Part shown: positions 40,749 through 52,751 of the stretch, one piece after another
Position numbering within the stretch: the first letter of the stretch is position 1
Layout: every line of letters begins with the position of its first letter
Notes under the pieces: model-generated
The model's input: only the letters and a program-made list of their open reading frames with translations
Database searches by the model: none
What the model was told of the DNA's origin: nothing
Translations under genes and position numbers: made by a program
Source of the DNA: Byssothecium circinans
Lineage: Eukaryota > Ascomycota > Dothideomycetes > Pleosporales > Massarinaceae
Direction of reading: 5' to 3'
Assembly (NCBI GenBank): GCA_010015675.1
Contig: ML976984.1
Coordinates: 1,256,568-1,320,567 of the forward strand
DNA: 64,000 bases

Positions 40749-43700
40749 GTTGGTGAAGAGGCGAGGGGCGGGTTAGGAGTAGTGGGTGGCTGTGGTGTGG
40801 AGGGTGGGTTGGTGGTGAGAGCGGCGTTGTTTGAGGAATGTTAGTTCAAACTTCGAGTATAGCGACGACTCCAATCAAATTATAAACACTCTAGTTCGAG
40901 CGTTCCATGCGCTTGGCTCTGATCTGACCTAGCTGTTTGTTTGTGCTGAGTAAACGGAATCCTTTCTTCCGTCTCATTTTCTTGTCGTCCCGGGCACTTC
41001 GTCTCAGGCTCCTTCGTACAGTCCGTCGTCAATGTCTACATGTAGATAATAATAGCGCAAGTCCACAGTGTGCACGCGGGACAAAACGCGCCAAACCGCG
41101 CGTTGGCGTGGCACGCCAGCGAAAGGAAGGGAAGCTTTTGACTTAGATTATTCCTCCGAACTTTCAGAGTAATGTGATGGAGTCGATGCGGGTGTGATCG
41201 AGTTGGGTGGTTGCGATAATGTGAAGCTGGAATGCGGGGATTGTTTTTTTTTTTTTTTAGGTACGAAGAGTTGGTTGGAGTGCATATGTATTGCGTGAGT
41301 GAGGGAGGGAGGGAGACTGAGGAGAGATTGGGGACGGGGAAGGGGAGGGGTGCTGGGGATGTTTGTTGATGTTGATGTTGATGGGGTAGGGTCATGTACT
41401 AAGGTACGCTTTAGATCAATGGACCTGCATAAAAGAACGCGGAATTTGAGAGGCTCAGGGAAGAACGGAAATTTTAACGAATGTTGAACAAATTCCACTT
41501 TCAGTGCAACTGGCTGAAACCGTCTTTAAGTCCTATCGTTGATAGGCTGCTGTGGCTATGGACCGGCATGGGAATTGCAACACCATTAGACGAGGTCGTC
41601 GAGTTGGATGTGCATGGGTAAGGTAAATTATGTATGGCCGTACGAGAGCCATGTTTGACGGGTAACTACCTCCTCAGAACGCAGACGCCCACGCTTACAA
41701 GCATTGATACACTCGCTTGAGATCTGGACGGCACATGATAACGCTAGTTACGCTCCAAAGCGTGTTATGAGTATCTTCTTGGAGCACATAAAGAGGCTCA
41801 AGGCCGATGTCGGGGTCCTGTCTGTAGTACGAGGGATTGAAGGCCGAAGTTTCGTGGTCGATCATCAATAGTGCTTCCAAATATTTACAAACCTCGAACG
41901 GAGAGGCGTCCTCGGAGCTGGTTCTTGACCGGGACCAGAGTTTGGTGTCGAGACCCTTCTCCGGAACTGCAAATACCATAACGGATCCAGCAACTTGGAC
42001 GGAAGTGGTGCAAAGCGACCAGTTGCCATATCATAACACGACTTCGAATGGAAACGCTGGCTACGAACCATTTGGAGAAGATGGGGATATGGATCAGCTT
42101 TTGACTGAGCAGCTTTGGGACTTAGAATTCGCCATTTGGGATTCATGGATGTGGGGTCGATATCAGTGCTCTGCCTGGGATTCTTGTGTTAACCGCAGCC
42201 CGTTTCTCTCACTTACTCTGCAAGGATGAGTTCCGCCGGTGAAGGCAGAAAGTGAAGGTCTCAGACGCCGAGCTAGGGTCTGAGGTGAAGGTGATAGAGC
42301 GAAGACCAGGGACTCAAGGTGAAGGCAGCAACCAAACAGCCCTGCGTCCGTGCGCTCTCCACATATAAGTACCTCGCCCGCCCACCTCGCCGACCTTTTT
42401 TCCTCCACGGCTCTCGCTCCTCATTCTCTGCATATCTCTGCTTATGTACGAGGGCCGTCCTTCGAGCAGTTCCACGCTCGTCGCACCCGCCAACGACGCG
42501 ATACTCTGGGAAGTCATGCCCTGGAGCCTGTCCGTCGCTTTTGGCCCTGGCATTCTTAAGTTTACTGGGCGGGGTATTCCCCTTCTTTTCACTTTCTGAG
42601 CTTTTCGAATCTCTGGTATACTTCCTCTCAGGTCTATACGATGCACGATGCACGATGCACAGGTACATCATACGACACCCGGATTTTTCGCAATCCAAGG
42701 CCGCCATCTGAGCTGTTACCTGCTAGCTATCGACGTAAGAGGATGCGACAGCTCTGGAAAGCAATGCCGCGGGGCCTGACTGTCACCTATTTTCCCAGCT
42801 ATGCTCGACTTCAGCACGACAAAGACTTCCCTAGAGCCCGTGACCTACATCCTCTCATGGCTATACTCGGCGTCAGTACTCCCTCACTCCGACAACCCGG
42901 TATCTTCAGGATCACCCGGTGCCTACGAGACTTTCTGGCAGGTCCGCGAAGTCGACAAGTCTCATAGGCGGCGAGCTTGGGATCACACTCCACGAAGACG
43001 ATCCGGAGGTATTAAAGGGCCTGGAAGCAGCGGAAGGGTTTAGACGGCTCTTCTGCAGACGCATCCTAGCTAAACGGTTCTTCGGGCAATTCATGGAGCG
43101 CCCTCGCTTTCCACGACTATCTTTCTCGCGCCACCATGCCTGCGCCGCCCCAGTGGCCTTTCACAACTACAACACCTATCACCCGCAAAACCAACGCTCC
43201 CCCTCCTCGACATCTCGATCAGTATACTATCTTCTGTTTAGCTTGGCCAGCCTTGCGACGGAGATAGACCCTCTTTTCCTCAAATCGGGTTGGTGCTCCC
43301 GCTAAAAGCACCAATTTACACCCTGCAGCTATCTCCTTTCAAATGGGAAACCCGACCTCGATTTTCATCCTCCTCATAAGATTGAGCCACATGTTGAGGG
43401 TTTTGGATCTTCTGGACGGTCGACACGTAAACACGACAAGCTTTTCCGCACCAGCCTAACTCAGCACAATGAAGGTGACCGAGATTGACTCTTTCCTTAC
43501 GAGCGTTCTGCCCGAGAGAAGTCGATCATTTCATTGCTCTCATGGGTCTCGGCGCTTCTACTCGGTGGCAAGATACCAGGTCGTTGTGTTTGAACGTCCA
43601 CACGCGGCTGTAAAAAACTTCTCCGAAAACCCTCTTGTCACGGTACACGATAAATTACAATTACGATTGTCACTCCAAGGTTCTTTTACCTTAGAGGCAT

Positions 43701-44723
43701 GTGCTGTGCAGGTCGACCACCCCGCCATTGCACACCAGTGGACTGCATCTTTGTACGCAAGAACCTATTACACGAGACTGTCCGGCTATACTGATCGAGT
43801 ACCCATCCACGAGCCTATCAGCCAACTTCCGCGACGAACTCAATCCAAGCTGTGGGTCTGCCACAATCAATGCTCTTCATACCTGGTCCATTCGGCACAA
43901 TCTTCCTCGTCACCTTCCCGGCATTCCCTCGCGCTAGCTACCCAAAGCAGTCGACATCTCCGCTCCTACGAAAATATGACAAAGGCACTCGCATAGGCGC
44001 AACTTGGTCGGAGAAGGGTTGGTATGAAAGGGTTGGAGGCATGGAGCCGTTCTGCTTGTCACTGGGCTTGGACGGATCCGAGAAGAGGAACTTGCGGCGA
44101 GCGATATGAGTCTCTTATGGGCTGTGGTCAATAGCAATCAAAGAGTAGCAGTCAAAGAAATGCGACATGTGCCATGTGCGTCCGAATTGCTCCTGACTTG
44201 GTGAGTGCGTGGTCTTCCTTATCGTGTATGCTGTGACTTTGTGGTAAATAGAAGGATGTTTGAAGTAGCTCTCCCGACGGAGTGGCTGTCGCTTCTCCTT
44301 TTCGTCATTTGGTACAATTGAGGGCGAAGTTGGGTTGAGAGCCGAGAATATGTTGATATATCGGGAAGTGATTCAGCGACCCCAGGCCGATCTTCATCTT
44401 CGGAATCCGAGATATTAAGCGTAAGGTCGGCCTGAGTCAAGTATAGGGATGTTGTAGCTGCGCAGGTACCTTTCGGAAGACAATTTGACTTTCTCTGACT
44501 GGCGTCGCTCTTACTGAGTATCCCATGGACTCATTTCTGTGGATGACTGGAAGCGTGAGTCCATTTCGATCTGAATCATCTCTATGAGTCTATTACAGTT
44601 AGTCATAGTTGGTATATAAAAGCGCGCTCTCTGCAGTTGTCTTAATGGAAGCACTTACAACTTCTCCTTCAAAACTCATTGCTACGTCTCAACAGTACTG
44701 AATAAGTACACTTCCAACCACAG
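40749..44723. other. Four-kilobase region without an assured gene
   Basis: Contains a poly-T run (near 41246-41259), a short GATGCAC triple repeat (near 42639-42660), and several medium frames that switch phase. At 42800-43110 two overlapping frames read like a broken protein (SPGAYETFWQVREV, then GGELGITLHEDDPEVLKGLE). At 43470-44110 another pair behaves the same way. I could not assign a family; decayed coding DNA is likely. A TATA-like GGTATATAAAAG at 44615-44626 precedes the amidoligase. Confidence 0.45.
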
Positions 44724-45838
44724 CCTACCTACACGCTCGAGACAAAGGAAAAATCCGGCGATGTGGAATTTACAATCGGCATCGAGCTGGAGTTCGGCAT
44801 GGAATCCAAGGCTTTAACGGAGAGGATCAACAAAACTAAGGATAGCGGCGAGTACTCGGTAAAAGTTGGGATCGGTCGGGAATACATGAGCGAAGTGTTT
44901 AAAGAAGCCGACATTGCCTACGACGTGATAAAGACGGACTTAAAAGCGAGCCGCAACGGCCGTCAACGCTACGAAAAATGGGTCATCGGACCGGAAAGCT
45001 TATTAGTAAAAGAAAGTACGTATTGGAAACTGTGGAAGTACGGTTATTGTACGGTTATTGGGAACACTGGAAGTACTGTGCTAATACCGCAAAAGTTCCC
45101 ATAGAGCTTTCCTCGGCGACTTACGACGATTTGGCCGTGATGCGTTCGGCGGTAGAGAAATTGTTCGCTTGCATGGAGACGAAAAAGATCAAAATTGAGC
45201 TCAATGAGTCCACCAGTACGCAGGTGCATCTATCGACCCCCGGGGAATTCTCCGTCCAGGAAGTCAAGAAGATTGCAAAGTCGGTACTTTATTGGGAGCG
45301 ATGCGTCGATTGCTTAGTGAGCTCCAAAAGGGTCAACAAAGGGTACGTTGAATCGAATCACGCAAGCGTATATTTCAACCAAAGAAAGACGGACGCCAGC
45401 ATCGAAGCTGCCATCGCTGCGGTCGAAAAGTGCGAGACCGTCGAGGGCGTGGCGCTGCTTATGTGTACCCAGCCAGACGGTTCTGAGATAGCGCATCGCG
45501 GATTCCGTGTCAATTTTCGTAATCTTCTCGAGGGCGAACTGGGTACGATAGAATTCCGCCAGGCAGATGGTTCTGGGGATGCTGCGACCGCGATTGCTTG
45601 GCCTGCGTTTTGGATCGGCTTCTGTGTATCGGCGATCAAGACGGGGATTGACGGTCGTAAGATGACTATGGAAGGCCTTAAAGGTTTTGTCGTGGATGGG
45701 TTAGAGACTTATGGAAAAGCGGATCCTGGCTGGGTAGAGACAATATTCGAGGGGAAGATGAACCGCAACCCTACGACGGTGGATTTTACAGACGAGAAAA
45801 GAGGATTGGCGGTTGTGCAAGGTCATGCATGGGGGTAG
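44724..45838 (+). CDS. Amidoligase-family enzyme (start not resolved)
   Basis: Two sure exons, to 45015 and 45096-45838, joined by an 80-nt intron with a GCTAAT branch. The reading begins PTYTLETKEKSGDVEF and then FTIGIELEFG, the first motif of the amidoligase_2 (glutamine-synthetase-like fold) family. Later blocks are STSTQVHLSTPGEFS, NHASVYFNQRK and NFRNLLEGELGTIEFRQADGSGD followed by WPAFWIGFC, the family core. These ATP-dependent ligases form amide bonds on peptides or small molecules; partners are unknown. No in-frame ATG precedes the first motif, so an upstream exon is needed. A candidate is 44525-44554 (a ten-codon exon with a GTGAGT donor, phase 0) spliced to the CACAG at 44719-44723. 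The TATA-like box at 44615 would lie in that intron, so this start is doubtful. Confidence 0.82.
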
Positions 45839-47764
45839 GCGATGCCGAAGCATAGCGCGCTCCAGAGGGAGAAGGTCCGGAAGATGTTAGGAGGCTGAAA
45901 GCTACTAAGGGGTGTCAAAGTGGACGGAGTGCGTGGGGAGTGGTTCTCTTATGTACCTGTTGTGATATTGACGACTTGTGTATTTTATGTAGATAGTCGA
46001 GTAATGAAAGTTAGCTAGTACGTTCGTTTTGCTCCGAGATGAAGAAAATGTGATGTCGACGTGGAAAGATTGATGCAGGAGAACCAACTCAATCTAATTC
46101 TATCGGAGCAAACACACCGCAAAAGGCTATGCCTTGTCGAAGGAGAATAAGAAGCCTCTTGATGATACATCTTGCCGTCCTGTCAATTTGTATGACCCCC
46201 GAATCTCTAGCCACCCTCATGTGACTGTGCGCCTCTGTCGTTCAACGCGGCTGCGAAGGCGGACCGGTGCGAGTATTGTGGAGGGAGATCCGGATTCATA
46301 CAGTGTGCGCGCTGTCAATGGCGGCGGTCCGTTGATGGTAGTTGTTAATGAAGCCGCCTTGTCAAAGCTAGTGTCGTAACGGGAGGTGACGGTGGAGAAG
46401 ATCTTTTCAGGATTGAGTTACTGCATTGCATCTGCACGTCGGGCCATCTTTCAGGAAGTAAAACTGTATTGGAAAAGGGCTGAACGCGAGTGTCAAGATA
46501 CAGACGGCTCCGCCAAGCGAAATGTGGTGTTCAAGAATGACGACGTCCAGTTAGCGCCCAATGAGTCGAAGCAAGGATGACTAACGACTCGTTTAGTAAG
46601 CAGCGAAAATCAACCTCTCCCCAGCAATGAACCAAGGGTACGGCTCTGCCACACTCTCATCCATCGCCGTAGTCATGTTTGTGACCTCTATCCTACTCTT
46701 GCATCCAAAATCCAACCCTCCATTTTACCGCGCAAAAGACAAATTAGATGATAGCAGCCCTTCCATGTGGATACCTCAGCGCACTGTTTCTTGAGGAATG
46801 TTCGCACATCCTGTCGAAAACGCAGCAAGAGTACTGGTGTGCTGCTCCGCGTCAGAAGCCAGGCAGAGCCACCTCGGAATTATACAGACTATCTTATACG
46901 GCAACGACGGGGGAATGGCATGAATGTGTACATGCATGCTCCATGTTTGCCGATGCTCCCCGTTGCGCAACAGGCGTCCACCTCACATTCGGAGCGACCT
47001 ACTGTACGGATGGACTACAATATTGAGTAAAGAGCAGCCGATATCCCACGGGAAAAGGAACGTAAGCGCTTCCGATGCTGCATGGATTTCCCAACGAAGC
47101 ATCAGTTTTTCGATCACATCGCAGAATCGCGCAATTTCTAGCCTAAGCCTCGGCTCCAACGTCATCGACAAAGTGTTTTCGGGTCCTCATCGGCACCTTT
47201 GAGAAAACGATACACATGCTTGTCAGAGGCGCATGTACGCATCCGTCAACCGTTGCGCCTCTCCCGCTGTCATTTTGTGCAGATGCGCCGTTCCATGGGC
47301 CACACGCTGGCAGGCGGGTTTCTGTAGAGGAACGTCTCGTTGCTGTATCCAGTAATCGCATGAGCATCTTCCAACTCGGTAGAAATGTCGGAAGAACAGC
47401 GATCAACTGCCTTAGCCTGCCGCTAGAAGCTTCTTTGCATACAAGCTCCACCAAGAGCTCGGACGTAAAGCTTGTCGACCCACTAGTCTTACCGTTTGTG
47501 CCCGACCTGCATGGAACATGCAACGTCAGTCACGATGAACAGGTAGTAAAATTTTCACCCGGAGGCTTGGAGACTCCACAAAGCCGTCACGAGGAGAGGT
47601 AAGGAAAGATGAGGAGCGCCATGGGGTGCTGTTGCTGGGGTCGTTTAAAGGCGGAGAGATACCCCGTAATATGACTGGCAACTCCTTTTCCTCTTGCTGC
47701 TTCCCACCACCGCCTCTAGCGATCCGACAATATAAACGACAAGGTTACGCAGCTCACTGCTGCC
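45839..47764. other. Intergenic stretch
   Basis: About 1.9 kb. Two consecutive rightward frames (46134-46376 and 46386-46580) are separated by one stop but show no known domain. Nothing else recognised. Confidence 0.45.
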
Positions 47765-49472
47765 ATGGACGAGAAATCAGAAATCCAAATCGCTCCTCCG
47801 CCTAGCTATGATGCTCCCAAGGCCAAAGCGGAGCGGATGGAGAACGCTCGTGGTTGGGAGTCGGAGAACCTCATCCACGATTTGGAAAAGGAGTTGGAGC
47901 AGACCGGCTACAAGAAGGGGTTTTTCGACCTTGAGTTCAAGAATCCGAAGCATTTCACCAGGATACTAGTCATCTTCGCCTCCATGGGTGGGTTGCTTTC
48001 CGGACTGGACCAATCGCTCATCTCCGGGGCCAACCTCACGCTCCCCAAAGATCTCCACCTCACCGACCAGCAAAATTCTCTCGTAAATTCTGGCATGCCA
48101 TTGGGAGGTAAGATTCCACTTCCCTGCTTATTATCACTTCGCTAATGACTTTGCAGCTGTCGCTGGTGCTGTGCTCATCTCGCCATGTAACGAATATTTC
48201 GGCAGGCGATGGGCCATCATCATTTCCTGCATCCTGTACACGATCGGAGGCGCGCTCGAGGCCGGTGCCATGAACTACGGGATGATGGTGGCCGCTCGTG
48301 TCATCCTTGGTGCTGGTGTCGGTCTCGAAGGTGGAACCGTACCCGTCTACGTCGCCGAGACTGTCGAGAGTCGTCTTCGCGGAAACTTGGTGTCGCTCTA
48401 TCAGTTCAACATCGCTCTTGGAGAAGTTCTTGGCTACGCTGTTGCTGCCATGTTTATCACGCTACCTGGCTCCTGGCGCTATATTCTCGGCAGCTCGCTC
48501 GTCTTCAGTACCATCATGGGCATCGGCATCCTGTTCATGCCGGAGTCTCCGCGCTACCTCATGCACAAGGGCAAGCCACTCGAAGCCTACAAAGTCTGGC
48601 GTCGTATTCGAGGTATTGAGACTCACGAGGCGCGCGAAGAGTTTTTTGTCATGAAGGTCAGCACCGAGGCAGAGCAAGCCGAAGTCGCCGCTGGCCGCAC
48701 AACCAACTACCCCTGGATGGACTTCTTTACCAAGCCCCGAGCGCGCCGCGCCATCATCTATGCAAACGCCATGATCTTCCTCGGACAGTTTACTGGTATT
48801 AATGCTATTATGTATTATATGTCCGTGCTTATGTCCCAAGTCGGATTCGACGACTATGACGCCACCTACATGTCGCTGGTGGGGGGCGGCTCGCTGCTTC
48901 TCGGTACCATTCCCGCCATCTTTCTCATGGAGACATGTGGTCGCCGGTTCTGGGCTATTGCCATGCTGCCTGGATTCTTCGTTGGCCTGGTGCTGGTCGG
49001 CGTAAGCTACCATCTCAACACCCTATCCCAGCAGCTGGGTGTTTACCTCAGCGGCCTCATCCTCTATATGCTTTTCTTTGGATCCTATGCCGCGCTTACC
49101 TGGGTCGTCCCATCCGAGGTTTACCCTACATATCTCCGATCCTACGGCATGACTACCTCCACAGGATGGCTTTTCCTCTCTTCCTTCATTGTTACGTACA
49201 ACTTCACTGGCATGCAGAACGCCTTCACCAAGACTGGCCTCGCGCTCGGGTTCTACGGAGGTATTGCTGTCCTCGGTTGGTTCTACCAGATCTTTTTCAT
49301 GCCCGAGACCAAGGACCTTACGCTCGAGGAAATTGATCAGCTGTTCCAGATGCCGACGAGCCAGCTGGTGAGAAAGAATGCGAAGAGTTCTTGGGAGGTT
49401 ACGAATGATCTTGCGCACTTCCGCTTCCGCAAGGTCTTTATCGAGAATAACCAGCGACGCAGGGCGGAGTAA
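47765..49472 (+). CDS. MFS sugar transporter
   Basis: Two exons: 47765-48107 and 48157-49472, with a 49-nt intron; 552 residues. Twelve hydrophobic segments. Sugar-porter marks are GGLLSGLDQSLISG in the first segment, the NEYFGRRWAI loop, the PESPRYLMHKGK motif after helix 6, GINAIMYYMSVLM in helix 7, and PETKDLTLEEIDQLF at the end of helix 12. The N-terminus has about 60 cytosolic residues. Likely a proton-coupled hexose, polyol or quinate-type importer at the plasma membrane; the substrate cannot be told. The next gene, a P450, starts only 280 bp downstream on the same strand, which may mean shared regulation. Confidence 0.9.
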
Positions 49473-49751
49473 GATGGGGGATGACGAATGACGTATGTTG
49501 CGATGAAGCCTGAGGAAGAGTGTTGTATAATCTTCCAGGAAGTAACTATGGTACGGCTAGACACTAAATACACTTATGCTTAAAATACTTTGGTTGCACG
49601 GATCTGTGACGTTGCACGCACCCCGCCGCTGGGCATTCCTTACGCCGTAAGGTTGCGGCACAGTCAAAGATGCTTCCAAGGCATTTGCGACAATGCTCAC
49701 CACTTACCATACAACCTGCCACTTTTCTTGTCGAGACTTCTCTAGATTTAC

Positions 49752-51555
49752 ATGATGGATTGGAGCGTGTTGGAGGCACTGCTCCTCGTCGTGAGATACG
49801 GCGCTCTAGCCTTTGTCACTAGAGTATGTCATTCCAATAGTGAGATGAACTCGCTAACAAGCCGTTGCCAGTGCATCGTGGTATACAGTTACCGACTCAC
49901 TATCCACCCACTCAGCAAGTTTCCAGGGCCACGGCTGGCTGCAGTGACGGACTGGTATACGGTGTATTACTCGTTGCTCAAGCGCCTTCATCTGGTGACA
50001 TATCGTGACCATGGGAAGTATGGTATGTGATGGCTGCGATTTCGCAATTGATTTAGAGTTTGCTGACGTGGATACAGGATCGGTTATACGGCATGGTCCC
50101 AATAAGTTGGTCTTTAACTCGGGCCAGGCCTTGCGTGGTGAGTTCTGTGAGGAGTCGCGCGACAGCTCGAACTGACAGTCTAGATATCTATCAGAGTGAA
50201 CACACGAACAAGGTGAAGTCGTACCTCGCAACTCAAATCAAACCGGGAATCTACAGCGTGTTCAACTGCATCGACAAGCGACTCCACAAGGTCAAGCGCC
50301 GCATGATCAGCAGGGCCCTTTCTGAGCAGAAGATGCGAAATTTCGAACCCATTATACTAGAGCATGTGCACATCTTCCTACAGCAGCTCCTCAAAGCGAG
50401 TCGCGCAAATGAACCGGTCAATTTGACCGATCGATGCAAGCGTCTTGGAACAGATATCATCGCTCGCTTCGGTTTCGGATATCGCCTCAACATGCAGACG
50501 GACCCGGCAAACGACTTCGTGCTTCCCGGATTGGCTGGTGTAAGCTACAAGAGCAACGTGTATATTCAGGCTCCGATGATGATGTGGTCAGGGTTGGGGT
50601 TCTTCTTTCCTAGGCTGTATGCGCTGAAGTTGAAGTACCTCTTCCTTCTTAAAAAGATGGTCAAAGATCGCTTGAAGGAAGGCAAAGAGGCCAAAGAAGA
50701 TCTCTTCTCGTACATGATGGATGCGAAGGATCCGGAGACAGGAGTCAAGATTAGTCTGGCAGAGCTAGTGTCTGAAGCTACTTTTTTCTTTCCGGCAGGC
50801 GAGTACTACGCTCTTTTAATTTAACTTGCACTCCATTGCTGATTTGCTTGATAGGGGGCGACACGACCAGTACAACGCTGACCGCGGCGTTCTTCTACCT
50901 GTCACGCAACTCCAACTCTTACGTAAAGCTCGCATCCGAAATACGTCGCACCTTCTCTGATGGGGACGAGATTCGGTCAGGATCTCTCCTATCCAGCTGC
51001 ACCTACCTCAGAGCCGTCCTCGATGAGACCATGCGCATATCTCCCCCCATATCTGGGACACTATGGCGGGAACTTCCCGCGGGCGATAGAGGAAACAAGG
51101 AGCCCCTTGTCATAGACGGCCATGTAGTACCCGCCGGTACTTGGGTTGGCGTCAACATGTATAGCATCCACCATAACGAGGACTACTTTCCCAACCCCTT
51201 CGCGTTCAAGCCGGAGAGGTGGTTGGGAGGAGAAGATGATTCAGCGCCAGAGAATACTGCTCGCAAGTCTTTGCGCGAGGTTTTCTCGCCCTTCGGCATT
51301 GGGTCTCGGGCTTGCACTGGAAAGACAATGGCATATCTAGAGGCTAGCCTCACGTTGGCCAGAACTGTGTGGTATTTCGACTTTGAGCGTCCTAAAAATG
51401 CACAGTTGGATAGAATCGGAGGTGGTACGGTTGCAGATACACAGGGTAGGGGGCGTGTTGATGAGTTTCAGATTGGCGACCAGTTCATTGCGGACCATGA
51501 TGGTCCGTACTTGGCATTTAAACCCAGGAAAGAAGTGTGGAAAGATCTTGAGTAG
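49752..51555 (+). CDS. Cytochrome P450 monooxygenase
   Basis: Five exons: 49752-49823, 49872-50022, 50078-50137, 50184-50798 and 50855-51555; 532 residues. A short N-terminal membrane anchor is followed by the [12 protein letters not shown] hinge and the [15 protein letters not shown] block. The I-helix is AGGDTTST, formed across intron 4. The ExxR motif is in DETMRIS, and the heme loop is [16 protein letters not shown] with the Cys ligand. Intron 4 has a GC donor (CAG|GCGAGT), and no GT alternative keeps the I-helix. It resembles fungal P450s of secondary metabolism or xenobiotic use (benzoate hydroxylase or pisatin demethylase types). No other biosynthetic core gene is in view. ER membrane, needs a P450 reductase. 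Confidence 0.9.
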
Positions 51556-51600
51556 TTTCGGCGTTCCTTATGATGAGCATCTATCTAAGATGCAGGCTTC

Positions 51601-52751
51601 TTACTCTGTTCGTGCTCTATCAAAATGCAAAGACACTTTCCAGAACTGAGGACCGTGTTCCATTATTTTGTCATGCCACCGCTTCTGCCATTCCCATGAC
51701 TCTATCATCTCTAGATCTACAGCCCAGTGGCTTTTCTGTACACTGTACCAAGATAAATCGCCATTTGAGTCCCTTTTTGCTCCGTCGAGCGCAATATTGG
51801 CGTTTCTCTTCACTCCTAGAACGAGAAGCTCCTGCAGGCGCATCTGGTTTCTCCTGGTCTCATTAGTAGCCGTCATTGAAGGGTAGAATTTCCCAAATGT
51901 GGGTGGTCCTGCAGAAACCTCGAGTCTTTGCAGTCCTTCCATGCACTCCGTGACATCCAAAATTTTATGCCACAGCATTTTCCTCTTCTCTTTGGATGAC
52001 ACTTCGCGGGGCAGTTTGTTGTGGATGCGTAGGTGTGTTCTGCGAACAATTTTGAAAGAGTCATACAACATCTCATTCAAGTGGCTGTGGCGTTCTCGTG
52101 GGATGAGATCTCCTGGAGGTAGTGCTAAGAGGTCGATGTTGACTCGTCGGATGTTGTGGAAGCGAGACGGGATGAGCATGGCGGAGAAGGCGAAGAAACT
52201 GAATGGGTCGAGAAATGTGAAATTTGGCAGAGTGTAGATGAGGCGAATGAGCTCGGAGTACCTATCCAGGATTTCGTCAGTTTGGAGAGTTGTGGGGCGA
52301 AGCGGGAAATTTACGTTCTCCTGCAGGCCAGAAGCAGCGGCAAGAGATCAACCCTGCGCCGACCCGCATCATCTGAATGATCTCCCAAGTCTTCAAATCC
52401 ATGTATTCTTCCGCTTTGCAGTAGAATTACCCAGATGTTCCCGCTTCCGACGTATTCACAATAAATCATCTCGCGTACTTCCAACGGCAGTGCGAAAAAA
52501 CCGACCCCGGCCTGCTGTTCGGTGTGCGGTTTGTTGACCCGCTCTCGAAGCTTGGCTCTATAACCAATTGCGTTTCCCTGCTCCTGGGGTTCGTTGAATG
52601 GTAGCGTTAGCCTTCTCTTTCTCTTCCTCGCATGAGGTGGGCGCACGTTCCACACGTTTAAGACCCAGCTTTCGAACGTCCGTTCTGGGATATAGAATAG
52701 AAGCGCTGGAACAAGGCAGAACAATGAAGGAAATGGCGGATTACTCGTCAT
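51601..52751 (-). CDS. DUF7730-like protein
   Basis: Two exons: 52751-52315 and 52261-51601, with a 53-nt intron with a CTGAC branch; 365 residues. The N-terminal ~30 residues are hydrophobic and may be an anchor. The conserved block FFALPLEVREMIYCEYVG runs to LLPLLLACRRT joined to YSELIRLIYTLPNFTF. This is the F-box-like start plus 'CRRxYSE' segment typical of DUF7730 and related fungal proteins. A later part follows MLIPSRFHNIRRVNIDLL. The first helix resembles an F-box, so a role as a substrate adaptor is possible but unproven. It converges with the P450 gene, ends 46 bp apart. Confidence 0.8.

Noticed and set aside
41865..42229. Overlapping frames on both strands that could be the end of a transcription factor
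   Set aside because: No zinc cluster or splice-connected upstream exons found; both strands are equally open, so no strand is supported.
43700..43990. A possible P450 ExxR motif (ETVRLY) in one rightward frame
   Set aside because: It is followed at once by a stop and no heme loop lies downstream in any frame; probably chance.
49752..51555. A secondary-metabolite cluster around the sugar carrier and P450
   Set aside because: No polyketide synthase, NRPS, terpene cyclase or prenyltransferase nearby; two adjacent genes are not enough.
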